Of a DNA stretch of 64,000 nt, positions 7,840 through 16,497 are shown piece by piece. The translations under genes and the position numbers were made by a program. Within the stretch, counting starts at the first letter, position 1. Each line of letters starts with the position of its first letter. The notes beneath the pieces were generated by a model that searched no databases, was not told the origin of the DNA, and saw only the letters and a list, made by a program, of their open reading frames with translations. This DNA comes from Chitinophaga sp. sic0106 (lineage in GTDB: Bacteria > Bacteroidota > Bacteroidia > Chitinophagales > Chitinophagaceae): NCBI RefSeq assembly GCF_019219075.1, contig NZ_JAHUWJ010000002.1, forward strand, positions 434,001 through 498,000. Reading direction: 5' to 3'.

Positions 7840-8569
7840 TCCTTTCTATCCTATATATATTATTACCTACACTGTTTTTTTTCCGGGAGATACGGAGGCC
7901 GTTGGTCCCCGGTTTCCCGGTTCGTTTTTTATCTTTTCCAACAACATCTCCCCAGAAAATCAGGCAGCTCCTGTATATTTATAAGATTTTCCGGGAGATT
8001 CTGAGGCCGTTGGTCCCCGGTTGGCCGGTTCGTTTTTTATCTCTTCCAATAACATCTCCCCAAAAAATCAGGCAGCTCCTGTATATTCATGAGATTTTCC
8101 GGGAGATACGGAGGTCGTTGGTTCCCGGTTGGCCGGTTCGTTTTTTCATCCCTTCCAGTGATATCTCCCCATAAAAATACCTGGTAACACCACCTGTGTA
8201 TCCATAGGGATTCCGGCAAACCGATAGCTCGTAAAGCAAATTCAGCCGTAATACTAACCATTAATAGCTCCACCTGGTCCCCAGTAATCCCTACATCTTC
8301 CCAAATAAGTCCCTTTTAGGGCATAATCCGACAAAATTGCATTTTTTGCAGCCTTCTGCAACTTACCGAAAGCTGGGTCGTCTTTAACCTGAAAAATCAA
8401 CATTTACCAATCATCCCTATCTACAGACCGTTTGTGTAGAAAAAGGTACTATGTAAAGCATAATACCTACTTTTACATTGTAGCTGATAAAGTATTGTAG
8501 TTGTTAAACCAAGGTTCTGAATCAGTGATAAGTACTAAATCAATCTAAAAATACCTAAACCGCCCTTGT
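7840..8569. other. 730-bp gene-free region with tandem repeats
   Basis: The left half (7879-8174) is a 108-bp tandem repeat, described separately. The right half (8180-8569) has no convincing gene, hairpin terminator or riboswitch and should hold the promoter of the receptor at 8570; I see only an imperfect TACTTTTA near 8470. Confidence 0.6.
7879..8174. repeat. 108-bp tandem repeat, two full copies and a partial third
   Basis: Copies begin at 7879, 7987 and 8095, exactly 108 bp apart; the third diverges after about 76 bp. Each copy contains the inverted arms GGGAGAT ... ATCTCCC (7885-7891/7946-7952, 7993-7999/8054-8060, 8101-8107/8163-8169) and inside them GTTGG ... CCAAC, which becomes CCAAT (still able to pair through G-U) in copy 2. 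The repeat length is a multiple of three, so one frame stays open over it, but the translation lacks protein character. Confidence 0.85.
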
Positions 8570-11047
8570 ATGAAAGCAATTGTAAAAGCGTTTATGTTGA
8601 CAACCAGTGTTATAGGCGCTTCCTTCAGCTCTCAGGCTCAAACCCCAACCCACATTTCCGGCCAGGTAATCCAGGCGGGTAGCAAACCAGTAGAATTTGC
8701 CACCGTAACACTCTTAAAGGCCACCGACTCATCACTTGTTAAAGGTGCTATAGCCGATATCGCAGGTAAATACGAATTCGAACAGATTAAGAATGGTAAA
8801 TATATCATTGCCGCTGCCTTCGTGGGTATGAACAAAGTATACAGCAGCCCCTTTGACGCTAAAGGTGGTTCATTCACGGTACCACCCCTGGAACTGACTG
8901 TTAACAGCAAAAACCTGAAAGCCATTGATGTTACCGCACGTAAACCTTTCATTGAACAGAAAGTGGACCGCCTCGTGGTAAACGTGGAAGCCAATATCGC
9001 CACCGCCGGCGGTACAGCCATGGAAGCACTCGAAAAATCACCGAACATCACGGTGGATAAAGACGGTAACATCTCCATGAAAGGAAAAGGAGGAGTGATG
9101 ATCCTGATCGATGGTAAACAAACCAGTATGTCGAACCAGGATATTGCAGAACTCCTGAAATCCATGCCGGCCACCAGCCTGGATCAGATCGAACTGATAT
9201 CCAACCCTTCCGCTAAATACGATGCTGCCGGTAACGCCGGTGTGATCAACCTGAAACTGAAGAAAAACAGTAACTACGGTACCAATGGTAACCTTACCCT
9301 CGGCGGCGCCTACGGTACCTGGCCACGCTATAACGGTGCGCTGAACCTGAACTCACGCAGCAAATTTGTGAATGTTTTTGGTTCATATAATTATAGTCAT
9401 AGGGAGAATCAGCAGTCACTGAAGCTTTACAGAACAGTGGACGACAAAAATGGCCAGCAGATCTTTGATCAGAGGAATGAATCGCATCATGAAAATAACT
9501 ACCAGGGTGGAAGAGTAGGGGCCGACTTCTTCGTTGCAAAAAATCATACGGTGGGTGTGCTGGTTGACCTGGCGCAGAATAAATATACCAATCCAACCGA
9601 TGCCATCACCAATATTAGCTATGGCAAAGTGCTGGATTCTATCCTTCAAACTTATGGTGGTAACAATGGTACCTGGAAAAGAGGGGCCTACAACATCAAC
9701 TATCGTGGTGTACTGGATTCAACCGGTAAGGAGTTGAATGTGGACCTTGACTATTCCAGAAGTTCAGACAGGCAGTATGCAAACATCTTTGCATCCACCA
9801 GTGAGCCGGTGTTCAACAAGCTGTTGAATGCAGATACTTCCCGCAGCAATCAGCCGTCTATCATCACCATCAAAACCGCAAAGGCCGATTACACACAGCC
9901 TTTAGGCAAACAAGGTAAACTGGAAATAGGTGCTAAAATAAGTTTCGTGACTTCTGATAATGACGCCCGTTTCGATTCACTCCGGATGAATAACTGGCAG
10001 GCGGATACCATGCGCTCTAACCATTTTATTTATAAAGAGAATGTAAATGCCGCATATGTAAACTTCAATAAGCAAATTAAGAAACTGACGTTGCAGGTAG
10101 GCCTCCGCGCTGAGCAAACGAACGTAACAGGGGAGTCCACCTCTCTGCGTGTATCGCAGAAAGGCATGGTGAAAAATGATACTTCCTACTTCAACCTGTT
10201 TCCAAGCATGGCACTGAGCTATAAAGCGGATAAAAATAATACCCTTGGATTCAGCTACAGCCGCCGTATTCAGCGCCCGAGCTATGAAGATCTGAACCCG
10301 TTTGAGTTTTATATGGACCGCTATACCATTCAGGCTGGTAACCCAAATCTGAAACCACAGTATTCTCATAACCTGGAAGTATCACATACTTTTAAAGATT
10401 TCCTGATGACCTCTGTGAACTACATTCATACTACGGACCTGATGATGCGTATCATCGAAACAGATAAAAATCCCGCTACCGGTGATTCTTCTCTGCTCCG
10501 TTACAAGTATATGAACGTAGCGAAGTCCGATAACCTGAGCTTCAATGTTTCTGCGCCATTTCCAATCGCAAAATGGTGGAGTACTTTCACTACGCTCTCT
10601 GTTTACTACACCGGTTACAGTGCGTTCGTAAACGATAACAACGTTAAAATGAATGCAGTAGGATTCTTTGGACGTACGCAGCATACATTCACCCTCACTA
10701 AAACGCTGACTGCCGAAGCGATTTACTTCTACGTTGCTCCTGGTATCTCCGATGGGGAGTTGTTCAGAATGCAGTCGATGGGTGCACTGGACCTGGGCTT
10801 ACAACAGAAAGTGCTGAAAGGAAAAGGTAGTCTTAAACTGAATGTAACCGATGTGCTGGGTACACAGAATTTCAGAGGTTCCTTTGCTAATGCAGGTATG
10901 GACACCAGGGTAAGAAGCAGCTGGGATGCCCGTCAGGTGCGACTGAATTTCTCTTACCGCTTCGGTAATACCAATGTGAAAGCTGCCCGTAGCCGCAAAA
11001 CCGGTCTGGAAGCGGAACAAAGCCGCAGTAAGGCCAGCAGCAATTAA
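8570..11047 (+). CDS. outer-membrane beta-barrel receptor with carboxypeptidase-regulatory-like domain
   Basis: 825 residues. Signal peptide about 1-23 (ending SSQAQ), then a CarboxypepD_reg-like domain (ISGQVIQAGSKPVEFATVTLLKATDSSLVKGAIADIAGKYEF split over about 28-75), a plug-like region (VMILIDGKQTS, IELISNPSAKYDAAGNAGVINLKLKK) and a long C-terminal barrel of the OMP_b-brl_3 type ending in RLNFSYRFGN. The family resembles TonB-dependent receptors; a ligand cannot be told from sequence. After the barrel there is a basic tail. It is a single gene with its own terminator, and no SusD-like partner lies next to it. Confidence 0.85.
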   Translation: MKAIVKAFMLTTSVIGASFSSQAQTPTHISGQVIQAGSKPVEFATVTLLKATDSSLVKGAIADIAGKYEFEQIKNGKYIIAAAFVGMNKVYSSPFDAKGGSFTVPPLELTVNSKNLKAIDVTARKPFIEQKVDRLVVNVEANIATAGGTAMEALEKSPNITVDKDGNISMKGKGGVMILIDGKQTSMSNQDIAELLKSMPATSLDQIELISNPSAKYDAAGNAGVINLKLKKNSNYGTNGNLTLGGAYGTWPRYNGALNLNSRSKFVNVFGSYNYSHRENQQSLKLYRTVDDKNGQQIFDQRNESHHENNYQGGRVGADFFVAKNHTVGVLVDLAQNKYTNPTDAITNISYGKVLDSILQTYGGNNGTWKRGAYNINYRGVLDSTGKELNVDLDYSRSSDRQYANIFASTSEPVFNKLLNADTSRSNQPSIITIKTAKADYTQPLGKQGKLEIGAKISFVTSDNDARFDSLRMNNWQADTMRSNHFIYKENVNAAYVNFNKQIKKLTLQVGLRAEQTNVTGESTSLRVSQKGMVKNDTSYFNLFPSMALSYKADKNNTLGFSYSRRIQRPSYEDLNPFEFYMDRYTIQAGNPNLKPQYSHNLEVSHTFKDFLMTSVNYIHTTDLMMRIIETDKNPATGDSSLLRYKYMNVAKSDNLSFNVSAPFPIAKWWSTFTTLSVYYTGYSAFVNDNNVKMNAVGFFGRTQHTFTLTKTLTAEAIYFYVAPGISDGELFRMQSMGALDLGLQQKVLKGKGSLKLNVTDVLGTQNFRGSFANAGMDTRVRSSWDARQVRLNFSYRFGNTNVKAARSRKTGLEAEQSRSKASSN

Positions 11048-11362
11048 TACCACGCCATCCCGAAAGGTTTATTAGGTATATATAAGGATGAAAAAGCGCG
11101 GTTACAAGATAATTGGACCGCGTTTTTTTCATTTCGTCACAAAAAAATGGTGTTTGGTGGAATTTCACTGGTTACTGAACGGGATTGCATCTACATTTGA
11201 AAAAAAATCTTCGACAGGAATTTGTTTTTTTAAATATCTATAGAAATCTGACAGTCAATTTAGTATAGTTGTGCAGCGCTTTGGAAAGCCCTGATAAGTG
11301 ACCCTCTTGCCTGAACATTTGAACCAAAGCGTGCAACCTTTCACACAATCATTGTCTTTATA
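11048..11362. other. 315-bp gap before the ECF sigma gene
   Basis: It contains the terminator of the receptor (11091-11129) and then AT-rich DNA that must hold the promoter of the sigma operon. No perfect TAnnTTTG is visible, which could mean the operon is read from a different sigma factor, perhaps its own. Confidence 0.5.
11091..11129 (+). terminator. terminator after the outer-membrane receptor
   Basis: AAAAAGCGCGGT pairs with ACCGCGTTTTTT (one G-T pair), with a T-run of seven. It lies about 45 bases past the stop. Confidence 0.82.
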
Positions 11363-11929
11363 ATGAAAGCATCAGAAAACAACTTGAATCAGACGCCATT
11401 AGCCGAGAATGTAGTAGACCGCTGTAAGAAAGGGGATGTTCGCGCATTTCGCGAAATCTACGATGCCTATTCCGCAGCCATGTATAATATCTGTATTCGT
11501 ATGACCAACCAGGTTAGTGATGCAGAAGATGTTTTACAGGAGGCGTTTATACAGGTTTACCGCAGTATTGGCAAACTGGAGAAAGACACCAGTTTAAGTG
11601 CCTGGATCAAGAGAATTGTAGTCAATCATTGTCTTAACTATCTTCGCCGCAAGAAAGTCTACTTCGAAGAAGTAGGAGAGATGGAGATATCAGAGGACAC
11701 AGGATTGGATGAAGCGCAGTTCAGTTACACGGTAACAGCTGTTAAATCGGCTATTACAGCGCTTCCTACAGGTTATCGTACGGTGCTCAATCTTTATCTC
11801 TTTGAAAATTATTCCCACAAGGAAATAGCAGACATGCTGGGAATATCCGAATCTACTGCCAAAACACAGTATATGCGGGCTAAAGAGAAAGTAAGACAGA
11901 TTGTGAATCAGCAAAACATCATGAATTAA
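11363..11929 (+). CDS. ECF-type RNA polymerase sigma factor
   Basis: 188 residues. Region 2 is clear (FREIYDAYSAAMYNICIRM, DAEDVLQEAFIQVYR, LSAWIKRIVVNHCLNYLRRKK) and region 4 has the helix-turn-helix YSHKEIADMLGISESTAKTQYMRAKEKVR. The linker between them has the usual short length, with no region 3. It directs RNA polymerase to a small regulon, probably envelope-related given its neighbours. Its stop overlaps the start of the next gene by one base, the normal arrangement for a sigma/anti-sigma pair. No standard housekeeping promoter element was found upstream. Confidence 0.93.
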   Translation: MKASENNLNQTPLAENVVDRCKKGDVRAFREIYDAYSAAMYNICIRMTNQVSDAEDVLQEAFIQVYRSIGKLEKDTSLSAWIKRIVVNHCLNYLRRKKVYFEEVGEMEISEDTGLDEAQFSYTVTAVKSAITALPTGYRTVLNLYLFENYSHKEIADMLGISESTAKTQYMRAKEKVRQIVNQQNIMN

Positions 11930-12486
11930 TGTCGGACAATTTCGAACAATTTATTCAACAAAACAGGGCAGCCTTTGAGCAGCCCGGACCATCTCCCAGA
12001 GTATGGGATGCGCTGGAGAAAGAATTGGGGCAAGAGAAAAAAGGCCGGGTAGTTAGTATGCTGTCTTCAAACTGGTTTAAAGCAGCCGTGATAGCACTAC
12101 TTATTATTAACGCCGGCGTACTGTTCTTATTTGTAAAGAGCAAACAGCATCAGAAAAATGACCTCGCACTGATGATCCCGGAAATGCAGGAAGCACAGGT
12201 CTACTATAGCTCCAAAATTGAAGCCCGCCTTGATTCCATCAGGATGTACCCCGCCGGTGAGATTGGCTTGGACAGTGCCGCCATGCGCGAACTGGAACTG
12301 AAAAACGATACTTATAAGATGCTCGAAAAAGAGCTGAAAAATAATCCGGGCAATGAAAGAATCCGCGCGGCCATTATCCGGTACTATCAATTGAAATTGG
12401 ATCTACTAGACAAAATCCTGGAGGAGCTCGAGGCTAAAAATGCCACTCCGGGAGATTTAAAAAAGCAATATGAAGAGAAAATTTAG
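11929..12486 (+). CDS. probable anti-sigma factor, single-pass membrane protein
   Basis: 185 residues. The N-terminal cytoplasmic part (about 1-45) has the small helical look of an anti-sigma domain (FEQFIQQNRAAFEQPGPSPRVWDALEKELG). One membrane helix at about 49-68 (FKAAVIALLIINAGVLFLFV) is followed by a mostly helical periplasmic part (ARLDSIRMYP, ELKNDTYKMLEKELKNNPGN). It starts within the stop codon of the sigma gene and overlaps the next gene by 17 bases, so the three are translationally coupled. The call rests on this layout rather than on a strong motif. Confidence 0.72.
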   Translation: MSDNFEQFIQQNRAAFEQPGPSPRVWDALEKELGQEKKGRVVSMLSSNWFKAAVIALLIINAGVLFLFVKSKQHQKNDLALMIPEMQEAQVYYSSKIEARLDSIRMYPAGEIGLDSAAMRELELKNDTYKMLEKELKNNPGNERIRAAIIRYYQLKLDLLDKILEELEAKNATPGDLKKQYEEKI

Positions 12487-13552
12487 TTTCCTGTTATGCC
12501 TCCTCCTTCCCTTGCTGTCACTTGCAAATCGTGGGGAAGTATCTTTCAAGAGAACAGAAGTAAAAGAGTTTAAAGTGTCCTCCGGTGCACAATTCAAATT
12601 AACCAACAAGTACGGACAAATTATTATTCACACCTGGAATAAAAACGAAATCAAAGCAACGGTAACCATCACAGGTTTCGGTAAAAACGACACAGAGGCA
12701 CAGAATATTGTATCCGCTGTAAATATTAACAGCAGTGGTAGCAATAACAGTGTATCGCTGGCAACGGACTACAGTCCGAAATCCAGCAGCAGGTGGTTCA
12801 ACTTCGGCGGTGGAAAAGACTCCAAAGATTATGTAAACATCGACTACGAAGTGTATTTACCGCAATCGCTGGCGATGGCCTACATTGAAAATAATTTCGG
12901 TGATGTACTGGCAGTAGAGAAGCTGACTTTTCCGGCTATTATGAAGCTGAACTATTGCAACTTCGATATTCGCGATGCAGAAGATTTGCAACTGGGTCTT
13001 AATTACTGCTCAAAAGGTAAAATAGGTACAGCCAATCGTGTGAAAATGAACAGTAACTACTCCGATGTAAAAAGCGGAGAACTGAAATCCTTAACGGTTT
13101 CATCTACCTACAGTAATATTGAAGCAGAAACTATTGGTAAGGCAGATATCAAAGCCACTTATGATAATTATAAAGTGCAGAACGTATTTGGCCTGATAAC
13201 AAAAGGTACTTACTCCGATTTTACGATCGGGACTTTGCAAGAACAACTGGATGCGAAATTAACATATGGTGATCTGAAAATTGAGCAGCTAACCAGTGCC
13301 TTTAAAGGAGGAGATGTAAAGCTGACATTTGGAAATGCAAAGATGGGAGTTTCCCGCAGACTAGCGTTGCGACTCGATTTGAAGATGACTTTAGGAGATG
13401 TGAAAGTGAATGGACTGGATGTGAAGAATGTACAGTCAGTTAGAAATGGCGTTAATACTTCCTATAGCGCCTATGCTGGTGGCGCAGGAGAGCAGTCAGG
13501 CATCCTCCGTGTGGCTGGCACCAACAGCGATGTAAAATTAATAGCAGAATAA
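12470..13552 (+). CDS. exported DUF4097-like beta-repeat protein
   Basis: 360 residues with a signal peptide (about 1-19). The rest is a run of short beta strands with repeated Y/F-G/S-D motifs (NKYGQIIIHTW, NNFGDVLAVEKL, NSNYSDVKSGEL, SSTYSNIEAETIG, ATYDNYKVQNVFG, KGTYSDFTIGTL, LTYGDLKIEQL, MTLGDVKVNGLD), as in DUF4097/putative auto-transporter-adhesin-like beta helices. It should lie in the periplasm or at the cell surface. It overlaps the anti-sigma gene by 17 bases and is the third gene of that operon, which suggests that it is either a target or a sensor of the sigma factor. Confidence 0.7.
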   Translation: MKRKFSFLLCLLLPLLSLANRGEVSFKRTEVKEFKVSSGAQFKLTNKYGQIIIHTWNKNEIKATVTITGFGKNDTEAQNIVSAVNINSSGSNNSVSLATDYSPKSSSRWFNFGGGKDSKDYVNIDYEVYLPQSLAMAYIENNFGDVLAVEKLTFPAIMKLNYCNFDIRDAEDLQLGLNYCSKGKIGTANRVKMNSNYSDVKSGELKSLTVSSTYSNIEAETIGKADIKATYDNYKVQNVFGLITKGTYSDFTIGTLQEQLDAKLTYGDLKIEQLTSAFKGGDVKLTFGNAKMGVSRRLALRLDLKMTLGDVKVNGLDVKNVQSVRNGVNTSYSAYAGGAGEQSGILRVAGTNSDVKLIAE

Positions 13553-13589
13553 CCCTCATTTGTAATAACATCTTTATAAAAAAAACGTC

Positions 13590-14336
13590 ATGAAAAAAGT
13601 AGCATTATACAGCCTGATGATAGTACCTGTATTGGCCGTAGCCATGGTATTATCCGCTTTCAAAACTATCCCCGCCATTGGCTTTAACGAGCGTATCAAA
13701 GGTAGTGGCAATGTGAAAGAAGAAAATCGTTCTGTATCCGGGTTTGAAAAAATCAGTACATCGGGGATTTACCACGTGGTGCTCACCATGGGTAATGAAG
13801 AGAAAGTACGTGTGGAAGCAGAGGACAACCTGTTGCCATATATTGAAACAGAAGTATCCCGTGGGCGCCTGGATATTCACACCAAAAGAGGCTATAACAT
13901 CGAACCGAAAAAAGACATTACTATATATGTAACCGCCAAAAGCATTTCGGAACTGGAAGCCAGCGGTGCCAGTGGTTTTAAAGGTACCAATCAGATTAAG
14001 GGTGACAAGCTGAAGATTTCCCTGAGCGGTGCAGCCCAAAGCAAACTGGATGTGGCTGTTGGTAGTCTGAATGCCGGCCTCTCCGGTGCAGCGCAATTAA
14101 ACGTTAGCGGTAATGCATCCAATGCCGATTTCGGTACTTCCGGTGCAGCGAATGTAAAAGCGACTGACCTGCGTGCAGATGCGGTAAATGCTGGTACTTC
14201 CGGCGGTTCCTCTGTATCAGTGAATGCAGTGAAATCCCTGAATGCAAGCTGCTCTGGTGGCAGTAATGTAAGATATAAAGGAGAGCCTGCTGTAAACAAA
14301 TCCACCTCCGGAGGCGCTTCTGTAAGCAGGATATAG
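13590..14336 (+). CDS. head GIN domain-containing protein (DUF2807)
   Basis: 248 residues. N-terminal signal peptide or anchor (about 1-23), then the GIN head pattern GSGNVKEENRSVSGFEKISTSG split over about 37-58, VEAEDNLLPYIETEV, and a C-terminal beta-solenoid with repeated SGAA/SGAS/SGGS steps (SGASGFKG, LSGAAQSKLDV, LSGAAQLNVSG, TSGAANVKA, TSGGSSVSVN, SGGSNVRYKG, TSGGASVSRI). The role is unknown; such proteins are predicted adhesin-like and exported. It follows the DUF4097-like gene by 37 bases and probably belongs to the same envelope operon. Confidence 0.85.
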   Translation: MKKVALYSLMIVPVLAVAMVLSAFKTIPAIGFNERIKGSGNVKEENRSVSGFEKISTSGIYHVVLTMGNEEKVRVEAEDNLLPYIETEVSRGRLDIHTKRGYNIEPKKDITIYVTAKSISELEASGASGFKGTNQIKGDKLKISLSGAAQSKLDVAVGSLNAGLSGAAQLNVSGNASNADFGTSGAANVKATDLRADAVNAGTSGGSSVSVNAVKSLNASCSGGSNVRYKGEPAVNKSTSGGASVSRI

Positions 14337-14356
14337 GGTAAAATGACAAATAGCTT

Positions 14357-14364
14357 TATATTTG
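14357..14364 (+). promoter_or_regulatory. -7 element upstream of yajQ
   Basis: TATATTTG fits TAnnTTTG, 42 bases before the ATG. No TTTG stands at the usual distance upstream. Confidence 0.42.
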
Positions 14365-14405
14365 CTGCTGTAAGAAAGCCGCTTATAAAATAAAATTTGT
14401 CAATT

Positions 14406-14897
14406 ATGCCGTCCTTTGATATTGTTAGCAAAGTTGATTTACAGACACTGGATAACGCCATTAACACTGTAAAAAAGGAAATTACCAATCGATTTGATTT
14501 CAAGGATTCACATGTCAATATCGAGCTGAATAAGAAGGAATTGTCGCTCACGGTGGAAGTGGATAGTGATATGAAACTGGGGCAGGTGCTGGATGTACTG
14601 GTGAGTCGCACGATGCGTCAGGGACTGGATGCCAGCATTTACGACCAGAGCAAGGAGCCTTATCAGAGTGGTAAAGTCTACAAAAAGGAAATTCCTGTAA
14701 GAAATGGGATCAAACAGGAAGATGCCAAGAAGATCGTGAAAATGATCAAAGATTCCGGGATAAAGGTACAGGTCGCTATAATGGACGATATTGTACGGGT
14801 AACTGGTAAAAAAATCGATGATTTACAGGAAGTTATAGCACTGGCGAGGAACTCCAACCTGGGAATTCCTTTACAGTATATCAACATGAAATCCTGA
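14406..14897 (+). CDS. YajQ family nucleotide-binding protein
   Basis: 163 residues, the full family length. It starts with MPSFDIVSKVDLQTLDNAINT and has ITNRFDFKDSH, GKVYKKEIPVRNGIKQEDAKKIVKMIKDS and the C-terminal RVTGKKIDDLQEVIALAR, all characteristic of YajQ. Some members bind cyclic di-GMP and act with transcription factors; in this organism the ligand is not known. The frame opens with a TTG at 14397 but the ATG at 14406 gives the standard N-terminus. It is cytoplasmic. Confidence 0.92.
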   Translation: MPSFDIVSKVDLQTLDNAINTVKKEITNRFDFKDSHVNIELNKKELSLTVEVDSDMKLGQVLDVLVSRTMRQGLDASIYDQSKEPYQSGKVYKKEIPVRNGIKQEDAKKIVKMIKDSGIKVQVAIMDDIVRVTGKKIDDLQEVIALARNSNLGIPLQYINMKS

Positions 14898-14913
14898 TTT
14901 TTTTTGAATAATC

Positions 14914-14945
14914 TTTGAGTGTTTAAGAAAAAAGATATACCTTTG
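14914..14945 (+). promoter_or_regulatory. promoter of the L31 gene
   Basis: TTTG (14914-14917), spacer of 20 bp, TACCTTTG (14938-14945): a complete match to the Bacteroidota consensus. The ATG is at 14971, giving a leader of about 19 bases. Confidence 0.8.
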
Positions 14946-14970
14946 CACTCTGTATTTACAAAATTTTGAT

Positions 14971-15222
14971 ATGAAACAGGGAATCCATCCAGAAAGTTAC
15001 AGATTTGTGATATTTAAAGATATGTCAAACGGTGTTAGCTTTTTAAGCCGTTCTACCGCTCCTACCAAAGAAACTGCTCAATGGGAAGATGGTAACGAAT
15101 ATCCGTTGATTAAGTTGGAAATTTCCAATACTTCTCACCCTTTCTACACTGGTAAGAATGTATTGGTGGATACTGCAGGACGTATCGATAAATTCAACAA
15201 ACGCTACGCTAAGAAAGCTTAG
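14971..15222 (+). CDS. rpmE2: 50S ribosomal protein L31 type B
   Basis: 83 residues. [19 protein letters not shown], the insertion [19 protein letters not shown] and the C-terminal [21 protein letters not shown] are typical of the longer type B form. It has no cysteine, so it is the zinc-independent paralogue. It sits on the large ribosomal subunit and helps bridge the two subunits. It is monocistronic, with a consensus promoter and its own terminator. Confidence 0.95.
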   Translation: MKQGIHPESYRFVIFKDMSNGVSFLSRSTAPTKETAQWEDGNEYPLIKLEISNTSHPFYTGKNVLVDTAGRIDKFNKRYAKKA

Positions 15223-15248
15223 TAGTTTTCGAAAATATTTTTTCAGAG

Positions 15249-15285
15249 AATCCCATCGGTTAATCGATGGGATTTTCTATTTTTA
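15249..15285 (+). terminator. terminator after the L31 gene
   Basis: A perfect 10-bp stem (15249-15258 / 15265-15274) with a T-rich tail. It ends seven bases before the start of the GlmU-like gene. Confidence 0.8.
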
Positions 15286-15291
15286 GCACCT

Positions 15292-16473
15292 ATGGAGCGT
15301 AACTATATACTATTTGACACGCCCGTACGTGATTTGTTATTCCCCTTTACACATACCAGACCCATTTCAGCCTGCCGCGTAGGTATACTTACCATACAGG
15401 AGAAATGGGAAAAATGGCTGGGTGCAGGAGTTAGTCATTTCACCGTACAGCATCTACAAGAAAAGTTCCCATTACACCAGGGCACTGCCGACACCCTTAA
15501 TATATTGATCAGCGGGCATTTGCTGCCCGATGAGCAGCTGGTGGCAGCTATAATGGCTTTGCAACCGGAGGAGGAGTTGTATCACGACAACCATCTGATT
15601 GCCAAGGTAGTCAGGGGGATGGAGGTACATCTGCTGCCGGCCAATGCCCGAAAAAATTATACGGGCAAGGTATTGGGAATTCATAAACCCTGGGATATTT
15701 TTGCGCTCAATGATGCTGCGATCCGGGAGGATTTCCGGTTGCTGACGAAGGGCCGGGTTTCAGAGCCGGTGCCGGCGGGTAACCAGGTGCTTGGTGCGGA
15801 GCAGGTATTTATAGAGCCGGGGGCGAGTGTGCAGTGTAGTGTGTTAAATGCCTCTTCCGGGCCTGTTTACATAGGCAGGGATGCCGTTGTAATGGAAGGT
15901 AGCCTGGTGCGTGGGCCGTTTGCCATGGGTGAGCGGGCCGTGCTTAAAATGGGCAGTAAAGTATATGGGGCTACCACGCTGGGGCCTTATTGTATAGGAG
16001 GTGGGGAGATCAAGAATGTGGTGATGTTTGGTTACTCCAATAAATCACATGAGGGGTACCTGGGTGATGCCGTGATTGGCGAGTGGTGTAACCTGGGAGG
16101 TGGTACTAATTGCAGTAATATGAAAAACAATGCTTCTGCCGTACGTGTATGGATGGAGTCGAAGAATGAAACTGAATCAGCGGGGTTGAAATGTGGGGTA
16201 CTGATGGGTGATTATAGTCGCACAGGCATTGGTACAAACCTGAATACAGGCACGGTGGTTGGCGTTTCCTGCAATATTTTTGGTGGCCAGATGCCGCCGA
16301 AGTACCTGCCATCTTTCAGCTGGGCGCAGGGGGATACTGTATCCCGCTACCGGGGGGAGGAAGCATTGAAAGATGCGGCTGCCTGGATGAAGCTGAAGGG
16401 GCAGGAACTGACGCCTGCGGATGCTGCTATTTTACGTGGATTGCATCAGCGTACCGATCGTACAGAACTTTAA
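15292..16473 (+). CDS. GlmU-like putative sugar nucleotidyltransferase
   Basis: 393 residues. The N-terminal half is the divergent nucleotidyltransferase-like part seen in Bacteroidota GlmU-family proteins (YILFDTPVRDLLFPFTHTRPISACRVGILTI; the bacterial GlmU GxGTRM loop is absent). From about residue 165 a left-handed beta helix of hexapeptide repeats begins (VFIEPGASVQCS, VYIGRDAVVMEGSLVRGPFAMG, VIGEWCNLGGGTNCSNMKNN). By analogy it would act on a sugar phosphate in cell-wall or LPS precursor synthesis, but the substrate is unknown and the missing loop is a caution. tpiA follows after 24 bases, probably in the same operon. Confidence 0.8.
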   Translation: MERNYILFDTPVRDLLFPFTHTRPISACRVGILTIQEKWEKWLGAGVSHFTVQHLQEKFPLHQGTADTLNILISGHLLPDEQLVAAIMALQPEEELYHDNHLIAKVVRGMEVHLLPANARKNYTGKVLGIHKPWDIFALNDAAIREDFRLLTKGRVSEPVPAGNQVLGAEQVFIEPGASVQCSVLNASSGPVYIGRDAVVMEGSLVRGPFAMGERAVLKMGSKVYGATTLGPYCIGGGEIKNVVMFGYSNKSHEGYLGDAVIGEWCNLGGGTNCSNMKNNASAVRVWMESKNETESAGLKCGVLMGDYSRTGIGTNLNTGTVVGVSCNIFGGQMPPKYLPSFSWAQGDTVSRYRGEEALKDAAAWMKLKGQELTPADAAILRGLHQRTDRTEL

Positions 16474-16497
16474 AAACTTAATACCACAATTTATACT

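Noticed and set aside
7902..8174. 90-codon open frame with repeated peptide units
   Set aside because: It is an effect of the 108-bp DNA repeat, whose length is divisible by three; the translation has no protein-like features and no ribosome-binding context.
7840..8569. CRISPR array
   Set aside because: The 108-bp units are joined directly with no variable spacers, and no cas genes are in the window.
8180..8569. Cobalamin or other riboswitch upstream of the outer-membrane receptor
   Set aside because: No conserved riboswitch core or terminator/antiterminator pair could be made out.
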